A stretch of DNA of 64,000 bases from assembly GCA_046565505.1 (NCBI GenBank), contig JBKHYJ010000022.1, positions 124,001 through 188,000 on the forward strand, given 5' to 3'. The position numbers and the translations under genes are program-made. The number at the start of each line of letters is the position of its first letter. Position 1 is the stretch's first letter. Below the pieces are notes generated by a model that did no database searches, had not been told where the DNA came from, and saw nothing but the letters and a program-made list of their open reading frames with translations. Positions 52,613 to 61,630 of the stretch are shown in pieces. This DNA comes from JBKHYJ01 sp046565505. GTDB taxonomy: Bacteria; Acidobacteriota; Blastocatellia; UBA7656.

Positions 52613-53868
52613 CTACTGTGGATTGTTCGCCGCATAGCTGAGCAGCGGCGATCCCTTCTTCCGCAAGCTCTCCAGGTACTTCACCTCATTGTACTCAGCC
52701 CTTGTCTGCCGGCACCGATGGATGATTCTGACCCACTTGAAGGCCGGCCCTCTCACGCTCGCTTGATGACTCTTCCCCTTCGCTTTTTGTCCCGCATAAT
52801 ATGCCCGCGCCCGGAAGCTATGCTCGATCGACTCTCCCGCATACTCGTGGAAGCTCTAGCGTAGGAACTTTGGGCGGAAGTATCTCCACCTGACCCAGGC
52901 CGATTCGCCGCCGCGCTCAATCGCGGGCGCGATGCCTGACAGGCGCGCCACCTCGCCTGCGCTCTCGAACCTTTTACGACCCGTGCCGGAGGCCGCCAGT
53001 AGCCTGGAACAGTAGACGCTGCCTGAGCCGGGCGGACGAGCGAACAGGTGGTAACCCTCATGACTTGCGCACAACTCTGCTACCTTCTTGTCAAACTCCT
53101 TTATCACAGACAGGGCGGTCCTAATCTGCTGAGAGAGCGTCTTCACCGTCGGCACTGACGATGAGATCACGGCCTCGCCCGTTGTCAGCGCTATGGCTTC
53201 TTTGATCGAGCAGATGCGTCGCCCGGCGCTTCCCTTGCGCGCGGAATTATGCTCGCGAAAGAACTTCTCCAAAGTAGTGCGCCTGACCTCCTTCACCTCT
53301 TCTAGTGTCGGCCACTTGGGCAGGAAGTCACAGACCAGATCGGTACGAATGTCATCGAACCACTCCAATGCTTGAGGGGAATAGAGTTTCAGCAGCGCAG
53401 TCATCCGGTTGCTGATGCGGGTGCGGTCTCCGACGACTCTCCTGCGGCGCCCGGCCAGATATTGTAGAGTCCTGGCCTGCTCCGAATCAGGCAACCAGGC
53501 CTTGAGGCGATCAGGGTGGTGAATGAGCAGCCCGGCGGCATACTCGGCATCAGAAGGATCATCTTTAGGGCGGGAGGGGGAGAATGCCCCGCGGTAGTCA
53601 GAAAGGGTGGAAGGGTTGATGGGATGGAGTACGGGGAAGTCCTACTTCAACAGTGCAAAGATGAGAGGGCCGCGGCTCTGCCCGAGGCGGGCAGCTACTT
53701 TCCGCCCGCCAAAGCGAAGGCGCACAGGAGTGGCCCGCTGTCGGAGAGCTTGTGGAGTGTGTTTGATGACGGAGAACTCTTTGTTACGCGAAGCAGCATC
53801 CCCGAGCAAAGGGCATGTTTCTTGTCAGCCCAATCAAAGCCGACGAAGGCGGCATATTCGCACATCAT
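52613..53868 (-). pseudogene. Degenerate IS110-family transposase
   Basis: Reading from ATG 53868 or 53865 (behind GGAGGAG) gives AAFVGFDWADKKHALC, the DEDD start of IS110 transposases. A single-base deletion near 53800 shifts the frame; the next frame continues EFSVIKHTPQALRQ ... KDDPSDAEYAAGLLIHHPDR, the DEDD middle part. Two in-frame TAG codons interrupt it, at 53642-53644 (LLK-stop-DFPVLHPIN) and 52856-52858 (KFLR-stop-SFHEYAGESI). The C-terminal Tnp20-like part, with PPGSGSVYCSRLLA and ARLSGIAPAIERGG, is intact in frame and ends at 52613. With three lesions the element is dead. Confidence 0.85.
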
Positions 53869-53987
53869 CTCCTCCAGAAACGAAAGAATAGGGGCGGGGT
53901 AACAGGCTGGCTTTAGCCCTGCGAAATATTTATAGTAGAGACGCTGACTGCGGCATCGACTGAGGGTTCGTTGTCGAGCAAAGCCTG

Positions 53988-54059
53988 CTGCGGGTGTGCG
54001 AAGGTTTGTTAGTGAGCGTCTGGATCACGCTGCTGCATGTAGATTCGTCACACCCGCAG
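53988..54059. repeat. 11-bp inverted repeat flanking a 50-nt loop
   Basis: CTGCGGGTGTG (53988-53998) and CACACCCGCAG (54049-54059) are perfect inverted copies in the 395-bp gap (53869-54263) between the IS110 remnant and the RNase H-like gene. They could be an IS-end scar, a small-RNA hairpin or a regulator site. Nothing else is recognised in the gap. Confidence 0.4.
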
Positions 54060-54263
54060 GCATGTTCTATTCTTCCTTTCAAGCCTGGAGCAGTAGATGG
54101 TCAACTGTCCAAGTCGGAAGAAGGAAGAAACGAACCTCGACAACCTATAAACCGCATGTAGCGCGCCGCGGCGAGCGATCGTCGTATGGTTTCTCCAGTG
54201 CTACATGCCGCGCCGCCATCGCGGGACGTGCTTTATACGACAGGGCCTTTAAGGCAGGAGATC

Positions 54264-55253
54264 ATGGGATACAAGTTTGAAGACGCCTTGCGCCGCCGCG
54301 CCGAGCAGTTCATCGGACAGATAAAGGCCGAGGGGGTCGAAGGGGCCATTGTCGAAGACTCTTTCCGCGATTACACGGTCAAGGTCGCGGTTTCGAGCGC
54401 CGGCCAAGCCCTGGGAAAGGTTAGCCTCTACTACAGCCCGAAGCTGAATTCTTTCTCTTTGAAGACGCAAGAATTAAAGGACAAGTCCGTAGCCCCGCTG
54501 CTGGAAGAAGGCTGGCGCAAAGAAAGTTCGCCAGAAAAACGCTCGGCGGAGCATGCCTCCGGCAGGGGGTACGAGATTTACGTTGACGGTTCTTACTTCA
54601 ACGGCGCGACAGGCTATGGCGTGGCGATTCTCAAAGACGGCGAAGTCGTGGAAGAACTCTTCGGCCCTGTCGTCGGTTATTCCGCGACGGACACGCGCCA
54701 GGTCGCCGGGGAGCTTTTCGCCGTCGAGCGAGCGTTGAGGTGGTGCGAGAAGAACTCTGTAGAAGAGGTCGCCATTTTTTATGACTACCTCGGCATAGAG
54801 AAATGGGCGACCGGCGCGTGGAAGGCCAACCAGGCCATGACTCAGGATTACGCGAAGTTCGTCCGCGCGTCAGGCGTGCGGGTACGCTGGAACAAAGTTA
54901 ATAGCCACACGGGCGACCGATGGAATGACCGCGCCGACCAGTTGGCAAAAAAAGGTGCGGGCCTCGGCGCGCCTTCCGCCGCAGAACGGGACGAGGTGGC
55001 CGAACTGCTCGACAAGAAAGAGCGCTTCCTTGAGTACCTGATGGTGAAGGGCGTTGACGCGGCCTTCGACCGAATCTATAACAGCCAGTACGCGAGGATA
55101 CTAATCCTGCGGGACGAGAAGACCGCGGGCATCTTCGACCTCTACAACACAAGGAAGAAGCCATTCTCACCGCACCTGCACAACTTCAAGGATGAAGAGG
55201 CGAAGGCGGAGGTGGAAGACCTCTGGAAAGAGTTCATATCCGCACGGCCATAG
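54264..55253 (+). CDS. RNase HI-domain protein with flanking unknown domains
   Basis: 329 residues. Residues 100-225 are an RNase HI fold: YEIYVDGSYFNGATGYGVAI (first Asp), AGELFAVERALRW (Glu), IFYDYLGIEKW (Asp) and NSHTGDRWNDRADQLAKKG (His and final Asp), so all catalytic acids are present. The N-terminal 90 residues and the C-terminal 90 residues (ERFLEYLMVKGVDAAFDRI ...) are not familiar; the ends of similar proteins often carry viroplasmin or dsRNA-binding domains. It should cut the RNA of RNA-DNA hybrids. AGGAG lies 5 nt before ATG 54264; the frame upstream to 54186 is ignored. Confidence 0.82.
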   Translation: MGYKFEDALRRRAEQFIGQIKAEGVEGAIVEDSFRDYTVKVAVSSAGQALGKVSLYYSPKLNSFSLKTQELKDKSVAPLLEEGWRKESSPEKRSAEHASGRGYEIYVDGSYFNGATGYGVAILKDGEVVEELFGPVVGYSATDTRQVAGELFAVERALRWCEKNSVEEVAIFYDYLGIEKWATGAWKANQAMTQDYAKFVRASGVRVRWNKVNSHTGDRWNDRADQLAKKGAGLGAPSAAERDEVAELLDKKERFLEYLMVKGVDAAFDRIYNSQYARILILRDEKTAGIFDLYNTRKKPFSPHLHNFKDEEAKAEVEDLWKEFISARP

Positions 55254-55277
55254 CGGAGGCGGCGCCCCAATCTCCTG

Positions 55278-56114
55278 CTACCTCATCAGCACCGCGTACT
55301 CGTCTAGCTTCGGCAGTATCGCGTCGGCGCCCGCCGACGGCAGCCCGAAGATGACCCGCTCGACGCCCGCGTTTGATAACTCTTCAATGGCGGCGCGGTC
55401 GGGCTTGGCCCCGAAGATTGATACAGAGATCGACTGCGGGTCGCGGCCGGCCGCCTCCGCGCGCCGGCGAAGATCGACGACCTTCGCCGCGATGTTGGGC
55501 GAGCGGATGCCTATGGGAATCCAGCCATCGCAAAACTCTATCACGCGGTCGAACGTGGTAGGCCCATCGCCCCCCATCAAGATAGGCGGGTGCGGTCTCT
55601 GCACGGGCTTGGGGTAAGACCATATCTTATCGAAGCTCACGAACTCGCCGTGAAACTCCGCCTCTTCTTCAGCCCAAATCTCTTTCATCGCAAGCACGCG
55701 CTCGCGCAGAACGCGCCACCGCTTCTTGAACTCTGTCCCGTGATTCTCCATCTCTTCGGCGTTCCAGCCCCCGCCTATCCCGAAGATGAAGCGCCCATTA
55801 GACAGCATGTCAAGGCTGGCGACTTCCTTGGCCGTGGTTATTGGGTCGCGCTCGACGATCAAGCAGATGCCTGTCGCCACGCGCAGCCTGGTCGTCGCCA
55901 TCGCCGCCGCCGTCAGGGCTACGAATGGGTCGTAAGTGTGCCAGTACTCCTGAGGCAGGTCCGCGCCCCCCGGCCAGGGGCTGCGGCGGCTCGCCGGGAT
56001 GTGTGTATGCTCCGGCAGCCAGAGCGATTCAAATCCGCGCGACTCAAGCTCGCGCCCGAGGTCGTCGGGTCTGATCGCGTAATCAGTCGCAAACATTGAC
56101 ACGCCATAAAGCAT
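55278..56114 (-). CDS. LLM-class (luciferase-like) F420/FMN oxidoreductase
   Basis: 278 residues with the TIM-barrel pattern: YAIRPDDLGRELESRGFESL, WLPEHTHIPASRRSPWPGG, TTRLRVATGICLIVERDP, ASLDMLSNGRFIFGIGGGWN, EEMENHGTEFKKRWRVLRER and FDGWIPIG-like FCDGWIPIGIR. It matches the TIGR03619-type group that is usually linked to coenzyme F420. A reduced flavin or deazaflavin would be its cosubstrate; the physiological substrate is unknown. GGAGG precedes the ATG. It is convergent with the RNase H-like gene. Confidence 0.85.
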   Translation of the reverse strand: MLYGVSMFATDYAIRPDDLGRELESRGFESLWLPEHTHIPASRRSPWPGGADLPQEYWHTYDPFVALTAAAMATTRLRVATGICLIVERDPITTAKEVASLDMLSNGRFIFGIGGGWNAEEMENHGTEFKKRWRVLRERVLAMKEIWAEEEAEFHGEFVSFDKIWSYPKPVQRPHPPILMGGDGPTTFDRVIEFCDGWIPIGIRSPNIAAKVVDLRRRAEAAGRDPQSISVSIFGAKPDRAAIEELSNAGVERVIFGLPSAGADAILPKLDEYAVLMR

Positions 56115-56260
56115 AGGGCCCCTCCGCGATGAAATCTGAGAGCGCGTGCATGATACATTCGCGGGCGACTATTCCGCCAGTCGGGAAACTGTAATGAGGT
56201 CGGGTGGATTCTCTGTTGGGTTACGAACTGGCAACGGAATTGAGTCGGGCGGGGGTGGTG

Positions 56261-56293
56261 CAGGGGACAGAGCGTTAGGGGCTCTATCCCCTG
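56261..56293. repeat. 12-bp hairpin with one mismatch
   Basis: CAGGGGA-C-AGAGC (56261-56273) pairs with GCTCT-A-TCCCCTG (56281-56293) around a 7-nt loop. It lies just downstream of the small gene 56310-56495 and could end its transcript, though no T-run follows. Confidence 0.45.
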
Positions 56294-56309
56294 TCACGAA
56301 CTCTCTCAC

Positions 56310-56495
56310 TTACGCCCCGCTCACTAAGGACCAGGTGGTGGAGCGGCCGTCAACGGGGTCGGCGGAAAACCTGTCCCCTTTTTTGAAAAACACGACGATG
56401 CTCGTATGCCTGGCACACTTGTATGGGCCGCTCGTTTGACAGGTCCCGCCGGTCGTCCCTGTCGCGGAAACAGTGGTCGCAGTACTGTCGCTCAT
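56310..56495 (-). CDS. Small Cys-containing hypothetical protein (YjzC-like pattern)
   Basis: 61 residues. The core GTCQTSGPYKCARHTSIVVF followed by FKKGDRFSADPVDGRSTTW fits a recurrent small-protein pattern, CxxSGxYxCxxHxxxxxxxxKGxxFPxxxxxxxxTW, found in many phyla without assigned role (YjzC-like). Two Cys and one His could bind metal. AAGGAGA lies 7 nt before the ATG, and a perfect TATAAT with flanking palindromes lies upstream, so it looks expressed and regulated. Confidence 0.62.
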   Translation of the reverse strand: MSDSTATTVSATGTTGGTCQTSGPYKCARHTSIVVFFKKGDRFSADPVDGRSTTWSLVSGA

Positions 56496-56519
56496 ACTGG
56501 TCTCTCCTTAAGGTTAGAA

Positions 56520-56557
56520 ATTATATTCCTACAGTACTGATGATCTGGTCAGTACTA
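56520..56557 (-). promoter_or_regulatory. Promoter with paired CAGTACTG boxes
   Basis: On the minus strand TATAAT lies at 56525-56520. CAGTACTG occurs at 56532-56539 and CAGTACTA at 56550-56557 (18-bp period), bracketing the -35 position. A third CAGTACTG is at 56480-56487 inside the start of the gene. These are good operator candidates for the small gene at 56310-56495. Confidence 0.5.
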
Positions 56558-56743
56558 ACGAATTATGCAAGGACGCCGGCCGGCCGTCGAGGCCGCCCGC
56601 TTCATATCAACTCACCGGGCTGTCGAACGCGACCGGGCCGCGTCAGAAAATATCGGGCCATGTCGCCAATCCCATTATGACCTCCCGCCAAACCGCGTGC
56701 CGCGACTCGGGAGGGAGGCGCGACCGCCGGCCCGAAACGCGAT

Positions 56744-57769
56744 TCATCGGCCGGGCGCTTGGATCATCGGCCGCCACTGCCAGGGGAACACTCTGTTACT
56801 GACGTGAATTTCGTCGTTCATCTTCCGCATCGCTCTTACGTACTCCAGGAGCAACTGCGGGAGATTAAGCTTGGAGATGATTTCGTCGCGCTCGCGCTGC
56901 ATCAAACCGCGCAGCTTAACTTTTTCGCCGCACTGGTTGAGGCTCTCGGCCGATTTCCTTATAAGCTCCTCGGCGTTCAGGTAAGGGTCGCCGTGGGGGA
57001 GCTTGCCGGACTTAACGTACTTGTTCCACGCCCGGTATATGGCGTGTGTGGTTTCAAACTCGGCTTCGGTCAGCTCGATCCGCATGAATGCGCTCTCACC
57101 TGCGGCCCCTTTCCCGCCTTTGTCGCTTTCCGCCGTGAGCCTGTCGTAAAGCTCTGGCGGGACCGGCCCGAAGGCCGGCAGGGTCTTGCCCTCATCGTCT
57201 TTAGTTAGCTGAACGCCCAGCGCTTCGATTTCGGTCTTGCGCCCGTCCAACGCAGTCCACATTGCGAACGCCGCCCCGCCCTGCGGCGCCGGGCCCCCGC
57301 GCGCGGCGAAGGTGAGGAAATACAGATGCGTTTGCACCCTTTCCCAGCGCGCTCGCTGGCCCGACGCGCGGTCTAGCGTGGTGAAGCTGTCGTCGCCATA
57401 CTCGGTTATCTCCATAGCGGTTACGCCGCGCGGGAAAATGTCGTTGCCGCGCGCCGCCGAGAACTCGATGCTTCGGGGGGCGGCGGGCTTGTCCAGCTTG
57501 TAGCTCACCTCCGTTATCACCTCGAATTCTTGAGGGAGAGCATCCGCGGAATGACTCAGCAGCGTGACCCAGCCTTCCGGCGAGAAGCTGAAAAAGATTG
57601 GAGTCGATTCGGTCGTCGCGCCCGATTTCCATGTGCCGATGATGCTGAAAGGGCAAACCTTCCTGGCATCCGGCCTGGCGTTAGGCCGTGCGTCCGATTG
57701 ACAGAGGGCTACGCGGTCTGCGCCCATGCAAACGAAGATGAGCGAATACAGAAAGACGACTCGTTTCAT
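56744..57769 (-). CDS. Exported hypothetical protein, paralogue 1
   Basis: 341 residues. The signal peptide covers residues 1-24 (ends ALCQ). The mature part begins VCPFSIIGTWKSGATTESTP, has a lipocalin-like beta-rich first half (SFSPEGWVTLLSHSA, VTAMEITEYGDDSFTTLDRA, WERVQTHLYFLTFAARGG) and a helical second half ending in ESLNQCGEKVKLRGLMQRER. It shares this plan and many residues with the next gene upstream (57990-58952). Known relatives are not recognised; the GTWK start resembles lipocalin-like (DUF) domains that bind small hydrophobic molecules, which is a guess. Confidence 0.75.
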   Translation of the reverse strand: MKRVVFLYSLIFVCMGADRVALCQSDARPNARPDARKVCPFSIIGTWKSGATTESTPIFFSFSPEGWVTLLSHSADALPQEFEVITEVSYKLDKPAAPRSIEFSAARGNDIFPRGVTAMEITEYGDDSFTTLDRASGQRARWERVQTHLYFLTFAARGGPAPQGGAAFAMWTALDGRKTEIEALGVQLTKDDEGKTLPAFGPVPPELYDRLTAESDKGGKGAAGESAFMRIELTEAEFETTHAIYRAWNKYVKSGKLPHGDPYLNAEELIRKSAESLNQCGEKVKLRGLMQRERDEIISKLNLPQLLLEYVRAMRKMNDEIHVSNRVFPWQWRPMIQAPGR

Positions 57770-57989
57770 CTACACATTCCCCTCTCTTGCGCGAGCCGGA
57801 CGGACGGAGGCAACCACAGAAAACCTTTGCTCAATTTACGAATCACAGGCCGCACTGCTCCTCCACGAGTACGTCAATTGCGAGCCCGGCAAGCAAGAGC
57901 CGCCGCCCGCCGCGCTCGTAGCTCGTAAGCGCCGGCGCAAATTCACGGCCGCGTGGCCCGGGCAGGCGAGCGGCGGCGCGAATCCAGAT

Positions 57990-58952
57990 TCATTGCCCCG
58001 CCTGCTGCGCCCTTGGCACGCGGTCATAAAACTTCTCGTCCCGCACGTGAAGCGATTCGTTGAGCCGCCTCAACTCCTTGAAGTATAGGAATGGGATGTG
58101 CGGCGGCTTTGCGTTATCAGAGATTTTGTCTTCCACCCCCCAGTCGAGTTTGTACAATTTGACCCTCTCGGCGCATTGATTGAGGGTCTCTGTGACCTGC
58201 CTGGCGAGCAGAATGTTATCCAGGGAAACGTCCGGGTATAACAGCGCCCCTTCCCCGACGCGCCGCTCCCACGTCCGCAGTATCTTCAGCCCCCTTTCAT
58301 ACTGCGCGCCGGTGATTTCAAGGCGCAGCATCACATCGGACTCGTTACCGGGCTCTTTCATAAACTCGTTATAAGTTTCCGCCGGAACAGTGCCGAAACT
58401 CGCCGCGCCCCTGGCGGAATAGACCCCCACGGCGGCCACCTCCGGCTTCGCCCCGCCCAGCTTGATTAACATCGAGAACGCGGGCCCGCTGCGATCATAA
58501 AACGTCCCGCTGCGCCCGGCCAGGACGATGAAATACCGATATGGGTCTACCCTGACCCAGCGCGTTGACCCGTGGCCCTGTCTTACACAGGTGAGCGACG
58601 TGTCGTCGTACGCGGTGATGTCTATAGAGGTCACGCCCTGCGCGAAGCCCCCACTCGCCTTCGTTGTTTTGATTAAGATGGCCTTCGGGGCCTTGGGGTC
58701 GTCCAGCGCGTAGGTCGCCGTGGCTACCTCTCGCAGTTCAGAATCCTGGCCCGGCCCGGCGCCGCGTAGCACCGTTAGAGTGGCGTCCGGCGCGAAACGA
58801 TAAAATACAGGACCGGCCACGCCCGGCGTGGCCGCCTTCCACGTCCCTATGATATCTAACTGGCAACCCTTCTGGCCGGAAGCCGTGCCTGCTGCCAGAC
58901 AAATAAAGGCCAACGAAGAGAATAGCGAGGGGTAAAAGGCAAATCGTTTCAT
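57990..58952 (-). CDS. Exported hypothetical protein, paralogue 2
   Basis: 320 residues with a signal peptide ending near ASGQ (residue 26). The order of conserved blocks is the same as in the neighbour at 56744: CQLDIIGTWKAATPGVAGPV, FRFAPDATLTVLRGAG-like strand, VTSIDITAYDDTSLTCV, TRWVRVDPYRYFIVLAGRSG, then TETLNQCAERVKLYKLDW. The pair clearly comes from a tandem duplication followed by strong divergence. Both are exported, on the same strand, 220 bp apart, downstream of the SCO1/multicopper oxidase operon. Function unknown. Confidence 0.75.
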   Translation of the reverse strand: MKRFAFYPSLFSSLAFICLAAGTASGQKGCQLDIIGTWKAATPGVAGPVFYRFAPDATLTVLRGAGPGQDSELREVATATYALDDPKAPKAILIKTTKASGGFAQGVTSIDITAYDDTSLTCVRQGHGSTRWVRVDPYRYFIVLAGRSGTFYDRSGPAFSMLIKLGGAKPEVAAVGVYSARGAASFGTVPAETYNEFMKEPGNESDVMLRLEITGAQYERGLKILRTWERRVGEGALLYPDVSLDNILLARQVTETLNQCAERVKLYKLDWGVEDKISDNAKPPHIPFLYFKELRRLNESLHVRDEKFYDRVPRAQQAGQ

Positions 58953-58973
58953 GAAGCCCTCCTTGAATCAATT

Positions 58974-59017
58974 AACTAAGAATAGAAGCCGCCTTCCGGC
59001 AACTCCTATTCTTAGTT
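58974..59017 (-). terminator. Nested hairpin after the SCO1 gene
   Basis: AACTAAGAATAG (58974-58985) pairs perfectly with CTATTCTTAGTT (59006-59017) and encloses GCCG/CGGC. It lies between the SCO1 stop and the start of paralogue 2 and probably ends the copper operon transcript. On the minus strand the following sequence is AT-rich (AATTGATTC) but not a clean T-run. Confidence 0.6.
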
Positions 59018-59081
59018 TCAAACCCGCTTGGCGACTGCGGGGCGAAACGGCCGTCGAGCCCCTCCGCCCCGCGGTCATTCT

Positions 59082-59738
59082 TTAAGTCGTCCGGCGGTAG
59101 CCGAACTGCTTAACTTCCTTGTCTATCTTCTCCTGAAGCGCCCTGTTCTGCTCGATTATCTCCTGGCGCGACTTGGGCGGGTCGGTCCATGAGATGTGTT
59201 GCAGTATGGTATACAGGCTAGCCATCGGCGTGACCTCGTTCCAGCGGTTGGTCGCGTCGTTGATGATGCGGAGCATCCCCGTGTGGGAGTCGAGGTCCGT
59301 GTCAAACTTTATGTGGTCCCAGCGGAAGAGCCTGTACCGGATGGTCTCGATGTCGTAAGGGTCCCCCGTCAGGAAGGTCCAACCCGGCAGCAGGGCCCCG
59401 TGCATTTCTGCGAAGCCCTTCAGGTCCGCGGGGTCGTCCTCATCCGGTTTTATCGTGATCGAATACATGAACAGGTCTTTACCCATCCGGTCTTTCAGCG
59501 CCTGGTGGACCTTGACCATGTTGGAAGTGGTCAAGGGACAGACGCCTTCGCAGGTGGCGTACATCAGATTGATTATGACCTGTCTGCCCTTGATCAGGTC
59601 GTCGTAGAACCGCACTTGCTTGTCTTCATGCGTGCGGAGCAGTGCGTTCGTGAAGACCGCGGGCCCCGGCGATGCCGGGTGCGGCTCGCGAGGCGCCGCG
59701 TCGCGTGCGAAGCTGGTGAATAAAGATCTTCTGTTCAT
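59082..59738 (-). CDS. SCO1/SenC-type copper chaperone or redox protein
   Basis: 218 residues. MNRRSLFTSFARDAA looks like a twin-arginine-like leader. The thioredoxin-fold core has the SCO copper site: the CxxxC in YATCEGVCPLTTSNM and the late histidine in DLDSHTGMLRI. FLTGDPYDIETIRYRLFRWD is the usual SCO segment. SCO proteins deliver copper to cytochrome oxidase or keep its cysteines reduced. The ATG overlaps the stop of the multicopper oxidase (TAATG), and AGGAGG lies 10 nt upstream, so the two are co-translated. The frame upstream of 59738 is a shadow of that gene. Confidence 0.85.
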   Translation of the reverse strand: MNRRSLFTSFARDAAPREPHPASPGPAVFTNALLRTHEDKQVRFYDDLIKGRQVIINLMYATCEGVCPLTTSNMVKVHQALKDRMGKDLFMYSITIKPDEDDPADLKGFAEMHGALLPGWTFLTGDPYDIETIRYRLFRWDHIKFDTDLDSHTGMLRIINDATNRWNEVTPMASLYTILQHISWTDPPKSRQEIIEQNRALQEKIDKEVKQFGYRRTT

Positions 59739-61630
59739 TATCCCAGGTCCTCCTTCTTGTACACGGGGTGCACGCCTTCCGCTTCGCGCCGCTGGGCGAT
59801 CTCCCGCCTCACCCTGCGCAGCTCGGCCACGGAATCGACGATGTCCCACCGCATCATCATGAAGTTGTCCTCGTGGTTCATGTTGTGGCAGTGGATCAGA
59901 TACCGCCCCACGAAATCCCTGAACCGCTGCCTGAGGACCACTGTATTCTGCCCCGGGAGCGGGTACACGTCCCTCCTGCCCATCTCTTCGGGGAGGAGCG
60001 GGATCGGCGTATTCACGTTGGGATTATTCACGGGATCGAGCCTGGTCGTGCGGCTCTGTATGCGGCCTTCCTCGAAGTGAATGTGCACGGGGTGGACCCA
60101 GTTGCCGGCGAGGACGTTATTCCTCAGAGTCCATTCTTCCGTGCTGCCCTTCAGCACCGCGTGATCTACCCTGTTGGGGTCGAATGGCAGGCCATTTATC
60201 TTGAATTGTCCCCCTTCGAGCGTGAAGCGCCACTCGAAGGACGCGTCGGGCACGAGCGGGTCGGGCATCTCTATCAGGTCGGCCGGGATCGGCGGCGTAT
60301 CGGGAATAATGGTGTCCCCGACCACGTCGAACCGCATCAGTACGTTTTCAATCGCCAGGCCGGGCGGCAGCGGCTCCGGGGCCGCCACGCCGACATTCTG
60401 CGGGGCGTTCTCCCTGAGGTACACTTTAGAGCCGACCGGGAACTGGGCGAAGTCAATGATCACGTCAAAGCGCATGGCGACGAATACGTCAAGCGTGCGG
60501 TCGCTTATATCAAACGGGTGTTCGAGGAAATTGGCGTCGACGGCGACGACCGTTATGGTCGCCTGAGTCCCGTCGGGCTTGATGAGCTTGAGGTTCCAGG
60601 TCTTTACGGGCCCCGTGTTCAATATGCGGAAGCGGTACTTGCGCCTCCTGACTTCAAATTTGGGCTGAATCTTGCCATTGACGACCCATTTGTCAGTCGA
60701 AGGGGCCGCCGCGCCCACTACCTGGAACATCTCGTTGCGCCCGTTTGCGGCGGGGCAGAATCTCTTTTCAGCCAGTATCAGAGGGATGTCGGTTATCCCA
60801 TAATAGTTCGGCAGGCGGAGCGACCCGGGCGTGTTGAACTCGTGCCCGGGGTCCTTCTGGTCGTACATGAAATACATGCCGTTGAGCCCCAGGTAATTGT
60901 TGTTGGCCGTCTCGCCGGCGTGGTGGTCATGAAACCAGAAGGTATGCATCGCCTCTCGCGGGTCGCCGATCCCCCCGAAGGTGTCAATGCCTGCGTAGGC
61001 GTTCGCGTAATGATTGTCCTTGAACAACCCCGGCGCGAAGAAGTCCTGCGCGAATCCGTCGCTTTCGGGGCTGGTATGCCCGTTGTGCAGGTGGATCGTG
61101 ATCTCGGGCGTGCCGAAGCTGGTCGTCGCGGCCGGCAAGCTATTTTTGAATCGCACGATCGTCGGCAGGCCATAGGCGTTAAGAACCGTCTGGGCCGGGT
61201 ACCTGCCGTTGAAGCCCCAGGCGTAGGAGGGCAGCAGTTGCGAATGGAACTGATGTGTCGTGGCCCTCGCCTCCAACTGGTAGGTAATGGCGGGCGTGAA
61301 TTGCGCCCAACGTTGGTGAGGCGCGCGGGCGGCTTCGCCGCCGGCTACGTTGGCGTTCTCCGTCGGCGCGGGGTTCAGGAATTGTGGCACCGCCGGGGCT
61401 GGAATCGGAAGGTTGTCGAGAAACGGAGTGGTTGCCGGACTGGGCGGCACCGGGGTCGGAGGGCATAATACTGGTTCCGGCACCGCGGTTTGGGCAAACA
61501 CGCTCGACTTCTTCGATGTCAAAATGGTGGGGGCGAAAATGGTCACGGCCCCCGCCGCCGCACCCAGTTTGAGCATGTCCCTCCTGGTTATCTCAGTTTC
61601 TTTCTTCACCTTTGGCCGTTTTCCGGGCAT
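59738..61630 (-). CDS. Exported multicopper oxidase
   Basis: 630 residues. A Tat signal (ETEITRRDMLKLGAAAGAVT) shows export in folded form. All copper sites are visible: EITIHLHNGH and FWFHDHHAGE in the N-terminal domain, WVHPVHIHFEEG and YLIHCHNMNHEDNFMMMRWD at the C-terminus. The final Met is the axial type 1 ligand region. A Pro-rich linker (residues 55-95) follows the signal. It resembles spore-coat/bilirubin oxidase-type (CotA-like) or manganese/cuprous oxidases. The ATG at 61630 has AAAGGAGA 4 nt upstream and gives a proper start. It is the first gene of an operon with SCO1. Confidence 0.87.
   Translation of the reverse strand: MPGKRPKVKKETEITRRDMLKLGAAAGAVTIFAPTILTSKKSSVFAQTAVPEPVLCPPTPVPPSPATTPFLDNLPIPAPAVPQFLNPAPTENANVAGGEAARAPHQRWAQFTPAITYQLEARATTHQFHSQLLPSYAWGFNGRYPAQTVLNAYGLPTIVRFKNSLPAATTSFGTPEITIHLHNGHTSPESDGFAQDFFAPGLFKDNHYANAYAGIDTFGGIGDPREAMHTFWFHDHHAGETANNNYLGLNGMYFMYDQKDPGHEFNTPGSLRLPNYYGITDIPLILAEKRFCPAANGRNEMFQVVGAAAPSTDKWVVNGKIQPKFEVRRRKYRFRILNTGPVKTWNLKLIKPDGTQATITVVAVDANFLEHPFDISDRTLDVFVAMRFDVIIDFAQFPVGSKVYLRENAPQNVGVAAPEPLPPGLAIENVLMRFDVVGDTIIPDTPPIPADLIEMPDPLVPDASFEWRFTLEGGQFKINGLPFDPNRVDHAVLKGSTEEWTLRNNVLAGNWVHPVHIHFEEGRIQSRTTRLDPVNNPNVNTPIPLLPEEMGRRDVYPLPGQNTVVLRQRFRDFVGRYLIHCHNMNHEDNFMMMRWDIVDSVAELRRVRREIAQRREAEGVHPVYKKEDLG

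Noticed and set aside
52613..53868. In-frame TAG codons of the IS110 gene as pyrrolysine or recoded sites.
   Set aside because: A frameshift in the same gene and the substitution of ordinary Tyr/Gln positions point to decay, unlike the three UGA cases, which hit functional cysteines.
56146..56439. 97-codon plus-strand frame in the gap before the small Cys protein.
   Set aside because: No ribosome site and no protein-like pattern; it is antisense to the small gene and the hairpin.
59768..61468. 566-codon open frame on the plus strand opposite the multicopper oxidase.
   Set aside because: Long antisense frames are common in GC-rich DNA; the translation has no domain pattern, while the minus strand has all copper motifs.
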